DNA from: Aliivibrio wodanis
GTDB lineage: Bacteria; Pseudomonadota; Gammaproteobacteria; Enterobacterales; Vibrionaceae
DNA: 64,000 bases
Assembly: GCA_000953695.1 (NCBI GenBank)
Contig: LN554846.1
Span: 1,922,001 to 1,986,000 of the forward strand
Direction of reading: 5' to 3'
In this document: positions 39,978-48,136 of the stretch, one piece after another
Numbering within the stretch: position 1 is the first letter of the stretch
Layout: each line of letters starts with the position of its first letter
Position numbers and translations under genes: made by a program
Notes under the pieces: generated by a model
What the model was told of the DNA's origin: nothing
Seen by the model: only the letters and a program-made list of their open reading frames with translations
Database searches by the model: none

Positions 39978-41179
39978 ATGTACTCATATGTTGCTCGTCA
40001 ACCTATTTTAGACTTGAAAAAAATACGATCGGTTACGAATTATTATTCCGTGATGGTCCAAAAAATACCTTTCCTGCTGTCGAAGCTGAAGAGGCAACAA
40101 GTCGATTATTATCAGATCATTTTCTCAGCTCTCAGTGTAATGCTACTAATGACAAGCTAGGCTTTGTTAATTTCCCACATCAAAGTTTAATAAACCTTGT
40201 TCCTACATTGTTTAATTCAAATAATTTAGTGGTTGAGATCCTAGAAGACTGCATACCAAATAAAGAATTACTCAATGCTGTAAAAATACTGTTTGAAAGG
40301 GGCTATAAACTAGCGCTTGATGACTTTGAGCCTAGTCCAGAATGGACACCATTTCTTCCTTATATCAATATTATTAAGTTTGATATTCGTGCTGTACCTA
40401 TTTTAAAAGCAAAATTATTTATTCGACACTGTGAAAAATACAACATCTCCTTTTTAGCTGAAAAAGTAGAAACTCATGAAGAGTTCGAAGAAGCAAAAGC
40501 TGCTGGGTTCATTTACTTTCAAGGCTATTTTTTTAGTAAACCTGAGATGTTACAACAACGAGCTATTCAGCCAAATCAACTTTCAATAATGCAGCTGTAC
40601 CAAGAGATCTCTGCTCCAACTGTTGATTTCAAAGCCGTTGAAAAATATTTAGTTCAAGATGTTTCTCTATCATATAAATTATTACGTTTTGTTAATTCGT
40701 CTTCAGTAATCGACAAGCCTATTAGCTCTTTTAAACAAGCTCTTGTTTATTTAGGGGAGACTAAATTACGCCAATTTATCTCTTTAGTGGCTGTTGCACA
40801 CGCAACTCAACATAAGCCACAGTCGCTTTATACGTTATCGATTCATCGTGCTAAATTATGTGAATTAATCGTAACCAAAACTAATATAAATCTTGAACCA
40901 AGTCAGGCTTTTCTCGTCGGTCTATTTTCACTTTTAGAACCACTATTAGATCAACCGTTAAATAGTTTAATTCAACATTTACCTATTTCTACTGAAATAA
41001 AATTAGCCTTAACAGAGCGTAAAGGTGCTCTTGGTATGCTTATTCTAGCAATAGAAAGTTATGAAAAAGCGAACTGGACAACAGTATCTAAATGTTGTGC
41101 TGCTTTAAAAATTTCTGAATCAGAATTTACAACTTGCTATACAGAATCTGCCAAGTGGGTAGATGAGATGGAAGATTAG
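39978..41179 (+). pseudogene. cdgJ: EAL/HDOD signalling protein, split by a one-base frameshift (CdgJ-like)
   Basis: The N-terminal frame (39978-40160) starts MYSYVARQPILDLKK and is lost at an A7 run (40017-40023). The other frame then reads NTIGYELLFRDGPKNTFPAV and continues unbroken to 41179. Adding one A gives 400 codons, the normal length for EAL-HDOD proteins. EAL-domain landmarks are partly kept: VVEILE, LALDDF, IKFDI, AEKVET (Lys where Gly is usual) and FQGYFF. An HDOD domain fills the C-terminal half. Position after lpxH and before a SEC-C gene matches V. cholerae VC1851 (cdgJ). It may be inactivated, phase-variable, or rescued by slippage; a sequencing error is also possible. Confidence 0.75.
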
Positions 41180-41189
41180 GTTATTATTG

Positions 41190-41588
41190 ATGTCTAAAAT
41201 TAATCATTGCCCTTGTGGCTCAAAAAAAAATTATTCCGTTTGCTGTGAACTAATCCATAATAAACACTCTCTTGCAGTGACTCCTGAGTTACTAATGCGC
41301 TCTCGTTATAGTGCTCATGTAAAAGGGTTAACTCAATATATTATTGATACTTATCACCCATCATGCAACGCTGAAGAATTTAAAGAAGGTATAGAAGATT
41401 CTATCGAACTTGATTGGCGAAAACTGAAGGTAGTATCCTCACATTTATCTGATAAAAGTGGTAACGAAGGCTTTGTATCATTCAAAGCCACCTATTCGGA
41501 AGATGGTCAATTGCATCAATTAAAAGAACTCTCTCGTTTTTTAAAAGAAAATGGCAAGTGGTATTACATTGATGGTGAAATTGAATAA
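41190..41588 (+). CDS. SEC-C motif protein (YchJ/UPF0225-like)
   Basis: 132 residues from the ATG at 41190; an earlier in-frame start would overlap the preceding gene and add an unrelated leader. It starts with a SEC-C-type zinc-binding motif, CPCGSKKNYSVCC, followed by an NTF2-like domain (LLMRSRYSAHVKGLTQYIIDTYH). This pattern is YchJ-like. The function of the family is not established. It begins 10 bases after the EAL/HDOD gene and is probably co-transcribed. Confidence 0.85.
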   Translation: MSKINHCPCGSKKNYSVCCELIHNKHSLAVTPELLMRSRYSAHVKGLTQYIIDTYHPSCNAEEFKEGIEDSIELDWRKLKVVSSHLSDKSGNEGFVSFKATYSEDGQLHQLKELSRFLKENGKWYYIDGEIE

Positions 41589-41617
41589 CTGAATTAGATT
41601 CCACATAATTAAAAACT

Positions 41618-41646
41618 AAAGCCTGATTATTTATCAGGCTTTTTTA
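41618..41646 (+). terminator. Terminator after the SEC-C gene
   Basis: AGCCTGAT and ATCAGGCT (41620-41640) with a TTTTTT tail. Confidence 0.85.
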
Positions 41647-41710
41647 TGTTTATAGCTTCTATATTTATAGCCAGACAACTATTAATCACACATTACTTGA
41701 GTTGATATTA

Positions 41711-41756
41711 TACCAATCACAGTAAGTAAGTGATCAGTTATTTACTACGATTGGTA
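41711..41756. repeat. Miniature form of the dispersed repeat, copy D (46 bp)
   Basis: TACCAATCACAGTAAG to CTACGATTGGTA. Its left half matches the inverted right end of copy A (2270-2296), and its right half matches the inverted left end of copy A (2124-2145), joined at TGATCA. It is an almost perfect palindrome and looks like an internal deletion product. Confidence 0.8.
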
Positions 41757-41772
41757 TTACCTAATTATAGAC

Positions 41773-41805
41773 ATAAAAAAACGAGAGCAATAAAGCTCTC
41801 GTTTT
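41773..41805 (-). terminator. Terminator of the NSS transporter gene
   Basis: ACGAGAGC (41781-41788) pairs with GCTCTCGT (41795-41802), with a T run on the minus strand. Confidence 0.8.
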
Positions 41806-41831
41806 CATTTATCTACGTTCTGCTATCTAGA

Positions 41832-43256
41832 TTAGAATTTCTTCGAGATTAGCGCTGAACCAGCAATGATACCAACACCTAGTAACATGATAGGGCCTTT
41901 ACCACTATCAAAGCCAGATGAAATACCCATGAAAGCTACGATTGCGATTGCTACAGGGATGATATACTTAACTAGAGTGTACCATAAACCGAACAGTGGG
42001 AATTTCACTTCGCCGCCATTGGTTATTTCATCCTCAAGATCTTCACGCTTCAATCTCCAACCAGCGAAGATACATACCAACATACCGCCAACTGCTAGGA
42101 ATATCTTATCCGTTAACAAGTCAAAGATATCGAATGCACCAGTGTCAAATAATGTTGGACCTAAGCCACCTAAAGATAATGAAGCAAACACACATAAAAT
42201 TGCCATTACAAGGCTTGATGCAATAACCGCTTTAATGCGTGAGAAGCCTTTTTCATCAATCAAGTAAGAAACTACAACTTCTAAAAGAGATACTGAAGAG
42301 GTTAATGCAGCAACACTTAAACCAACAAAAAACATTAGAGCAAGTATAAGGCCTATTGCGCCACCCATTTCAGCAAACAGTTGAGGCACGACAACAAACA
42401 CTAGACCCGGGCCAGCGGTTGGCTCCATACCAAAAGCAAACATTGCAGGGAACATTGCAATACCTGCAAGGATCGCCACACTTGTATCCATTGCTGTAAC
42501 CATCGCAGTTGTTTGAACTAGGTTTTCTTTCTTTTTCAAATAAGAACCATAAGTCATCATACAACCCATACCAAGAGATAATGAGAAGAATGCTTGACCT
42601 AGCGCAGCTAGAATTACATTGCTATCAATTTTAGAAAAGTCAGGGCTAAATAAAAACTCAAGACCTGCCATTGCTCCAGGTAACATAAGGCCTTTAACTG
42701 AAACGATAATTAAAATAACAAACAGTAAAGGCATTAAAACTTTACCTGCTTTTTCAATACCGCCAGAAATACCCTTCATTACGATAACGATATTAAGCAG
42801 AAGATAAGCACCCATCCACATTAACGGCTGAACTGGATCAGAGATAAAACTACCAAAGCTATCACCGATAGCAGAAGGAGTATCTAAAAGACCAGTTCCT
42901 ACTTTACCAATATAAGCAAGAGCCCAACCACCAACAACTGGGTAGAAACCCATGATTAATAGGCCACTGACAACCCCGATAACCCCTGCAAATGTCCAAC
43001 GGCGATCGGTAGATTTAAACGCGCCTACCGCAGATTTTTGCGTACGACGGCCGATAGCAAATTCAGTTAACATCACACTGAAGCCAATAAAAATCACAAA
43101 GAACAGGTAAATAGCAACAAATGCACCACCACCATTCTCACCAGCTGTATATGGAAATTTCCAAATATTGCCCAAACCAACAGCAGAACCAGCTGCTGCC
43201 ATTACAAATCCTAATTTTGAACCCCAGGTATCACGGGGCTTAGTGGTATTACTCAT
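41832..43256 (-). CDS. Sodium-dependent transporter, NSS/SNF family
   Basis: 474 residues from the ATG at 43254-43256 (GGAGAG 9 bases upstream; the nearby GTG is too close). It is an inner-membrane protein of about 11-12 helices. The family signature GSAVGLGNIWKFPYTAGENGGGAF lines the sodium and substrate sites. Bacterial relatives (LeuT, TnaT, MhsT) import amino acids with Na+, so an amino-acid substrate is likely but not determined. It is a single gene with its own terminator. Confidence 0.9.
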   Translation of the reverse strand: MSNTTKPRDTWGSKLGFVMAAAGSAVGLGNIWKFPYTAGENGGGAFVAIYLFFVIFIGFSVMLTEFAIGRRTQKSAVGAFKSTDRRWTFAGVIGVVSGLLIMGFYPVVGGWALAYIGKVGTGLLDTPSAIGDSFGSFISDPVQPLMWMGAYLLLNIVIVMKGISGGIEKAGKVLMPLLFVILIIVSVKGLMLPGAMAGLEFLFSPDFSKIDSNVILAALGQAFFSLSLGMGCMMTYGSYLKKKENLVQTTAMVTAMDTSVAILAGIAMFPAMFAFGMEPTAGPGLVFVVVPQLFAEMGGAIGLILALMFFVGLSVAALTSSVSLLEVVVSYLIDEKGFSRIKAVIASSLVMAILCVFASLSLGGLGPTLFDTGAFDIFDLLTDKIFLAVGGMLVCIFAGWRLKREDLEDEITNGGEVKFPLFGLWYTLVKYIIPVAIAIVAFMGISSGFDSGKGPIMLLGVGIIAGSALISKKF

Positions 43257-43459
43257 CGACACAAACTCTCCAAATATTAATATTATTGTGTATGCACTGT
43301 TTTTGTATGAATGAGCATTAAAATGATGTACACAAATATGTACACTTCAAAAGGAATAGGGTTAATACTCAATATTGCAATTAGAACAGTTTAAGAATAA
43401 AATTTAAACCCCGTTAGTCATATTTTTTAACGTATAGCTCCCTTTTTTAACTTAACTGT

Positions 43460-43488
43460 TTACAAAGTAATCAATACCCTTTATTTTG
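43460..43488 (+). promoter_or_regulatory. Possible promoter of cls
   Basis: TTTACA (43460-43465), 17 bases, TATTTT (43483-43488), in the 315-base gap between the divergent NSS and cls genes. Nothing else was seen in that gap. Confidence 0.35.
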
Positions 43489-43571
43489 TAAATCTTTCTC
43501 ATCTTATCTACTCTTTTGAAGTAACTCCTGATTTAATAGAGATCCACTGAATAATCCTGTGATAAAGGTTA

Positions 43572-45026
43572 ATGGATAAATTCTATCAAGCACTTACAAT
43601 TATTGGTTTTGTCTTATATTGGCTTTTAGTTGCAGGGGTAACTATACGGGTTGTATTTAAACCAAGACCTGTTGGCGTATCTTTAGCATGGTTAATGGTG
43701 ATATATATTTTACCTTTCATTGGTGTTATCGCTTATTTTCTTATTGGCGAACTCAACTTAGGTCGTACTCGGGGTGAGCGTGCTAAAGCAATGTTTACCC
43801 CTTATGAGCATTGGTTTGCTCAAGTCCATCATTGCCAATCCCATCAACCTAATTATATCTCTCACCGTATATCAGCGATTCATAATTTATGCTCTAATCG
43901 GCTTGGCATTCCAGCCCTTAGTGGAGATTCCCTCTCTTTACTTAATACCCCTTCCGAAATTTTAACTTCCATTATTCGAGATATAGAGAAAGCAAAACAT
44001 GAAGTTAATATGGAATTTTACATTTGGCACCATGGTGGTCTCGCTGACAGTGTTGCAAGTGCATTAATTGGAGCAGCAAAGAGAGGTGTTATTGTTAATA
44101 TTCTTTTAGACTCAGCAGGTAGTATTGATTTCTTTAAAAGCCACTGGCCTAAATTACTCAGAAAATCAGGGATCAATATAGTAGAGGCGCTTAGTGTTAG
44201 CCCATTCCGTATGTTTTTCAGACGATTGGATTTGCGACTTCATCGTAAAATCGTCGTTATTGATAACCATATTGCTTATACTGGTTCAATGAATCTTGTT
44301 GACCCACAATATTTCAAACAGAGTTCAGGTGTTGGCCAATGGGTTGATGTTATGGTTAGGATCATAGGTCCGAATGTCGCGATCTTAAATACGATTCATG
44401 CATGGGATTGGGAAGTTGAAACTGGTGTGCGAGAGCTACCTAATATTCCTGAATGTCCTATTTCAATTGATGCTTTCAACCATACGACCCAAGTAGTTCC
44501 ATCAGGCCCTGGTATGCCTGATGATATTATTCAGCAAGTCTTAATTACGGCAATTAATCAGGCAAGAAAATCAATTACCATCACTACGCCTTATTTTGTA
44601 CCAAGTGAAATACTACTTCATACATTACGTACAACAGCTCATCGTGGGGTTGAAGTTAAGCTAATTTTGCCTAAAAAGAATGATTCTTTAATGGTTAGCT
44701 GGGCCTCAAAATCTTTCTTTGAGACTCTATTAAAAGCAGGCGTTCATATTTATGAATTCAATGGCGGCCTACTACATACCAAATCAGTCGTGATTGATGA
44801 TAGCTATTGTATAATCGGTACCGTTAATTTGGATATGCGTAGCTTTTGGTTAAATTTTGAAGTCAGTTTAATCGTTGATGATCCTGAATTTACCAAACAA
44901 CTAGCTTGGGTTTTAAACGGTTATCTAGAACAATCGACCCCTATTGAACTTGCGGTATGGCAACAGCGAAACTTACCACATAGGTTTACTGAACGCTTCT
45001 TCTCAATGTTCAGCCCCCTTCTGTAA
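43572..45026 (+). CDS. cls: Cardiolipin synthase A
   Basis: 484 residues (E. coli ClsA is 486). Two N-terminal membrane helices aligned with E. coli Cls (YWLLVAGVTIRVVFKPRPVG) are followed by two phospholipase D domains. The HKD motifs are HRKIVVIDNHIAYTGSMN (about residue 220) and HTKSVVIDDSYCIIGTVN (about 400). The enzyme condenses two phosphatidylglycerols to cardiolipin at the inner membrane. A dispersed repeat starts directly after its stop codon. Confidence 0.95.
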   Translation: MDKFYQALTIIGFVLYWLLVAGVTIRVVFKPRPVGVSLAWLMVIYILPFIGVIAYFLIGELNLGRTRGERAKAMFTPYEHWFAQVHHCQSHQPNYISHRISAIHNLCSNRLGIPALSGDSLSLLNTPSEILTSIIRDIEKAKHEVNMEFYIWHHGGLADSVASALIGAAKRGVIVNILLDSAGSIDFFKSHWPKLLRKSGINIVEALSVSPFRMFFRRLDLRLHRKIVVIDNHIAYTGSMNLVDPQYFKQSSGVGQWVDVMVRIIGPNVAILNTIHAWDWEVETGVRELPNIPECPISIDAFNHTTQVVPSGPGMPDDIIQQVLITAINQARKSITITTPYFVPSEILLHTLRTTAHRGVEVKLILPKKNDSLMVSWASKSFFETLLKAGVHIYEFNGGLLHTKSVVIDDSYCIIGTVNLDMRSFWLNFEVSLIVDDPEFTKQLAWVLNGYLEQSTPIELAVWQQRNLPHRFTERFFSMFSPLL

Positions 45027-45186
45027 TACCATTGCCATTAATTAAATGGTCTATTTATTACGCAGGAAAACCACTTAAGAGCAAGGCAAAAATTCTGATA
45101 AGTAGTTATTCTACTTAAATAATTTTTAACGAAGCTATTATGTGATTTAACCAGTAATAATGACTAGAGAATTACTGGAATTGGTA
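45027..45186. repeat. Dispersed MITE-like repeat, copy C (160 bp, inverted)
   Basis: TACCATT (45027) to ATTGGTA (45186). The reverse complement matches 14797-14956 over the full 160 bp. It begins immediately after the cls stop codon. Confidence 0.85.
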
Positions 45187-45201
45187 TAAAAATTAAAAGA
45201 T

Positions 45202-45241
45202 AAAAAAAGCCCGTGACTTATTAATTAAATCACGGGCTTTC
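45202..45241 (-). terminator. Terminator of folE
   Basis: AAAGCCCGTGA (45207-45217) pairs with TCACGGGCTTT (45230-45240), with a T run on the minus strand. Confidence 0.85.
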
Positions 45242-45282
45242 TACTGTCTGTTTGTTATCTTTAATCTTTAAATAGCTAATAT

Positions 45283-45936
45283 CTAGCGGATACCGCTTAA
45301 AAACTCATGTCTTGTTGCTGGGTTTCTTTTAAAAATCCCACCAAGCGCTGTTGTTGTCGTGCTGCTTGTTGCATCCATAACACCGCGAGACTTAACACAG
45401 TAATGCGTCGCTTCCATTGTAATCGCCACATCATCACTGCCAAGTAAGGTCTGTAATGCCACTAAAATTTGTTGCGTCATACGCTCTTGAACTTGTGGAC
45501 GCTGCGCAAAGAAACGAACGATACGATTAATTTTTGATAAACCAATGATCTTTTCACGAGGAATGTAAGCAATCGTAGCTTTTCCATCAATAGTGACTAG
45601 GTGATGTTCACAAGTACTGGTTAACGTAATATCGTTCACTCGCACCATTTCATCACAGTTCATTTTATTATCAATTACAGTGATTTTTGGGAAGTTTGAA
45701 TAATCTAAACCAGAAAAAATTTCATCTACGTACATTTTCGCAATTCGATGAGGTGTTTCTTCTAAACTATCATCAGTAAGATCGAGACTTAATAACGTTA
45801 AGATTTCACGCATGTGTTCTTCTATACGTTCTTTTTTCTCTTCGCGACTAATTCCATTTTCCTTCATTGGCGTCTCAAGACCACGCGCAACGAGAGCGTC
45901 ACGTACTAATATGGCTGATTCACTGAGTGATGACAT
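45283..45936 (-). CDS. folE: GTP cyclohydrolase I
   Basis: 217 residues from the ATG at 45934-45936 (GGAG seven bases upstream; the upstream TTG overlaps this site). Zinc and active-site motif [18 protein letters not shown] and the conserved [20 protein letters not shown]. The enzyme makes 7,8-dihydroneopterin triphosphate from GTP, the first step of tetrahydrofolate synthesis. Slightly shorter than the E. coli enzyme (222). Divergent from moeA. Confidence 0.96.
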   Translation of the reverse strand: MSSLSESAILVRDALVARGLETPMKENGISREEKKERIEEHMREILTLLSLDLTDDSLEETPHRIAKMYVDEIFSGLDYSNFPKITVIDNKMNCDEMVRVNDITLTSTCEHHLVTIDGKATIAYIPREKIIGLSKINRIVRFFAQRPQVQERMTQQILVALQTLLGSDDVAITMEATHYCVKSRGVMDATSSTTTTALGGIFKRNPATRHEFLSGIR

Positions 45937-46086
45937 CGTATACTCCAAATTCCATAATCAATTGAACTTCGCTAAGGATACCCGCTCTGTGACAGAAATA
46001 CACCCTGATTTTGCTAGGTCTATTAGATGTTATTAACCAAAATATGGTAATGTTCTGTCATTATTACTATTAATCTAGAGAGTACC

Positions 46087-47334
46087 ATGATGGATTGCTG
46101 CGCAACTCAAGGTTTGATCCCAGTAGAAACCGCTTTAGAGACCCTTTTATCTCAAGTTTCTCCTATTTCATCAACAAGCACATTAGCATTAGCTGACGCA
46201 ATTGGCTTTGTATTGGCTGAAGACATTTGTTCACCAATCAATGTTCCTCCGTTTGCAAACTCTGCAATGGATGGTTATGCCGTACGTATCTCTGATTTAG
46301 AGTACTCTTTAACGCTTCCTCTTGCAGGAAGGTCTTTTGCAGGCACTCCTTTTGAAGGTCAATGGCCAGAGAAAACAACCATTCGTATCATGACAGGCGC
46401 AAAAATCCCTGAAGGTTGCGATGCTGTCATTATGCAAGAACTGACGTCTGATTCAGAAGGTAACATTACCTTTGATCTTGCTTTAGCTGATGTTAAACCA
46501 CAGACCAACATTCGCCCAATTGGTGACGATGTTGCTCAAGGTCAAACGGTGTTAGCAAAAGGTCACCGCTTAACGCCGCGTGATATTCCCTTGATTGCCT
46601 CGTTAGGCATTAATGATATTCCAGTAGTTAATAAACCAAAAGTGGCTTTCTTCTCGACAGGCGATGAGCTTAAACCACTAGGTCAGCCACTAGAAGATGG
46701 TCAGATCTATGACAGTAACCGCTATGGTATCAAAGTACTCATCGAACGCTTTGGTTGTGAAGCCATTGATTTAGGCATCATTCCTGACTGTCCTGAAACA
46801 CTAAAAGAAGTGTTCTTAAAAGCAGATAAAGAAGCGGATGTGGTTGTTACTTCGGGTGGCGTAAGCGTCGGTGAAGCGGATTATACAAAAGATATTCTAG
46901 ATGAACTTGGGCAAATTGGCTTTTGGAAGCTAGCAATAAAACCAGGCAAACCTTTTGCATTTGGTAATTTACCAGACTCTTATTTCTGCGGTTTACCGGG
47001 TAACCCTGTTTCTGCCATGCTAACCATGTACGTATTAGTACAACCAATGTTAGCGAAATTAGCAGGTCATACGCAGTGGGAAGCTCCAAAAGCGATTCCT
47101 GCCGTTGCAACGACTCTATTTAAAAAACGCCCAGGCCGTACTGATTACCAACGCGGTATTTACTCTATCAATGCTCAAGGGCAGTTTGAAGTAGCAACCA
47201 CAGGCAACCAAGGTTCTGGTGCATTTAGTTCAATGAGTATTGCTAACTGCTTTGTTGTTTTAGAGCGTGAACGTGGCCGTGTTGAAGCTGGTGAAATGGT
47301 TAATATTGAATTGTTTAACTCTTCTTTATATTAA
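46087..47334 (+). CDS. moeA: Molybdopterin molybdenumtransferase
   Basis: 415 residues (E. coli MoeA is 411). Conserved PPFANSAMDGYAVR, TGAKIPEGCDAVIMQE, FFSTGDEL, VTSGGVSVGEADYTKD, KPGKPFAFG and CGLPGNPVS motifs mark the MoeA/gephyrin fold. It inserts molybdate into adenylated molybdopterin. moeB follows 11 bases later, so the two form an operon for molybdenum cofactor synthesis. Confidence 0.96.
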   Translation: MMDCCATQGLIPVETALETLLSQVSPISSTSTLALADAIGFVLAEDICSPINVPPFANSAMDGYAVRISDLEYSLTLPLAGRSFAGTPFEGQWPEKTTIRIMTGAKIPEGCDAVIMQELTSDSEGNITFDLALADVKPQTNIRPIGDDVAQGQTVLAKGHRLTPRDIPLIASLGINDIPVVNKPKVAFFSTGDELKPLGQPLEDGQIYDSNRYGIKVLIERFGCEAIDLGIIPDCPETLKEVFLKADKEADVVVTSGGVSVGEADYTKDILDELGQIGFWKLAIKPGKPFAFGNLPDSYFCGLPGNPVSAMLTMYVLVQPMLAKLAGHTQWEAPKAIPAVATTLFKKRPGRTDYQRGIYSINAQGQFEVATTGNQGSGAFSSMSIANCFVVLERERGRVEAGEMVNIELFNSSLY

Positions 47335-47345
47335 GAGCGCTTTTA

Positions 47346-48095
47346 ATGTCTGAATTAACTGATCAAGAAATGCTGCGTTATAACCGTCAAATTATTTTAC
47401 GAAACTTTGATTTTGAAGGTCAAGAACGCTTAAAAGAGAGTTCAATACTTATTATTGGTGCAGGAGGCTTAGGCTGTGCGTCAAGCCAATACCTAGCAGC
47501 CGCAGGGATAGGAAAGATCACTCTTGTCGATGACGATACCGTTGAGCTCTCTAACTTACAGCGTCAAGTGCTGCATTGTGATGAAACGATTGGTGAGAAA
47601 AAAGTTATTTCTGCCAAAATTGCATTAAATCGCATCAACCCTCATTGTCAGATTGATACGCTTGATAAGCGCTTATCTGATGATGAATTGCGTTCACTTA
47701 TTGCAAGTCATGATCTGGTTTTAGATGGTACAGACAACGTAGATACTCGTAATCAACTTAATCGTTTATGCTTTGAATCCAAAACACCACTTGTATCAGG
47801 TGCTGCGATTCGAATGGAAGGCCAAGTAAGCGTTTATACTTATCAAGATAACGAGCCTTGCTATCAATGCCTAAGCAGTTTATTTGGTCAACAAGCACTG
47901 ACCTGTGTAGAAGCGGGAGTGATGTCTCCTGTTGTTGGGATCATTGGTGCTACGCAAGCGCTAGAAGCGATTAAAGTATTAGCGAATTATGGCCAACCAT
48001 TAATCAGTAAATTACTTATGCTAGACGCACTTTCTATGAGTTGGCGTGAAATGAAACTGATGAAGCAAGCGACCTGCTCTGTCTGTAACAAATAA
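47346..48095 (+). CDS. moeB: Molybdopterin-synthase adenylyltransferase
   Basis: 249 residues, as in E. coli MoeB. It has an E1-like adenylation domain with GAGGLGCASSQYLAAAG for ATP, the conserved DGTDN motif, and two zinc CxxC pairs (CYQC and CSVC). It activates the C-terminus of MoaD. Second gene of the moeAB operon. Confidence 0.96.
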   Translation: MSELTDQEMLRYNRQIILRNFDFEGQERLKESSILIIGAGGLGCASSQYLAAAGIGKITLVDDDTVELSNLQRQVLHCDETIGEKKVISAKIALNRINPHCQIDTLDKRLSDDELRSLIASHDLVLDGTDNVDTRNQLNRLCFESKTPLVSGAAIRMEGQVSVYTYQDNEPCYQCLSSLFGQQALTCVEAGVMSPVVGIIGATQALEAIKVLANYGQPLISKLLMLDALSMSWREMKLMKQATCSVCNK

Positions 48096-48136
48096 AGCCT
48101 TTATTAAGGTTACTTATAATACGTTTGTAAGTAGCC

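Noticed and set aside
40208-41179. A separate 323-residue protein starting at TTG 40208
   Set aside because: The frame is open further upstream to about 40024 and matches the missing middle of the EAL domain, so it is the downstream part of one frameshifted gene.
41866-42267. 133-codon frame antisense to the NSS transporter
   Set aside because: It mirrors the membrane-protein codon pattern on the other strand; such long shadow frames are common opposite transporter genes.
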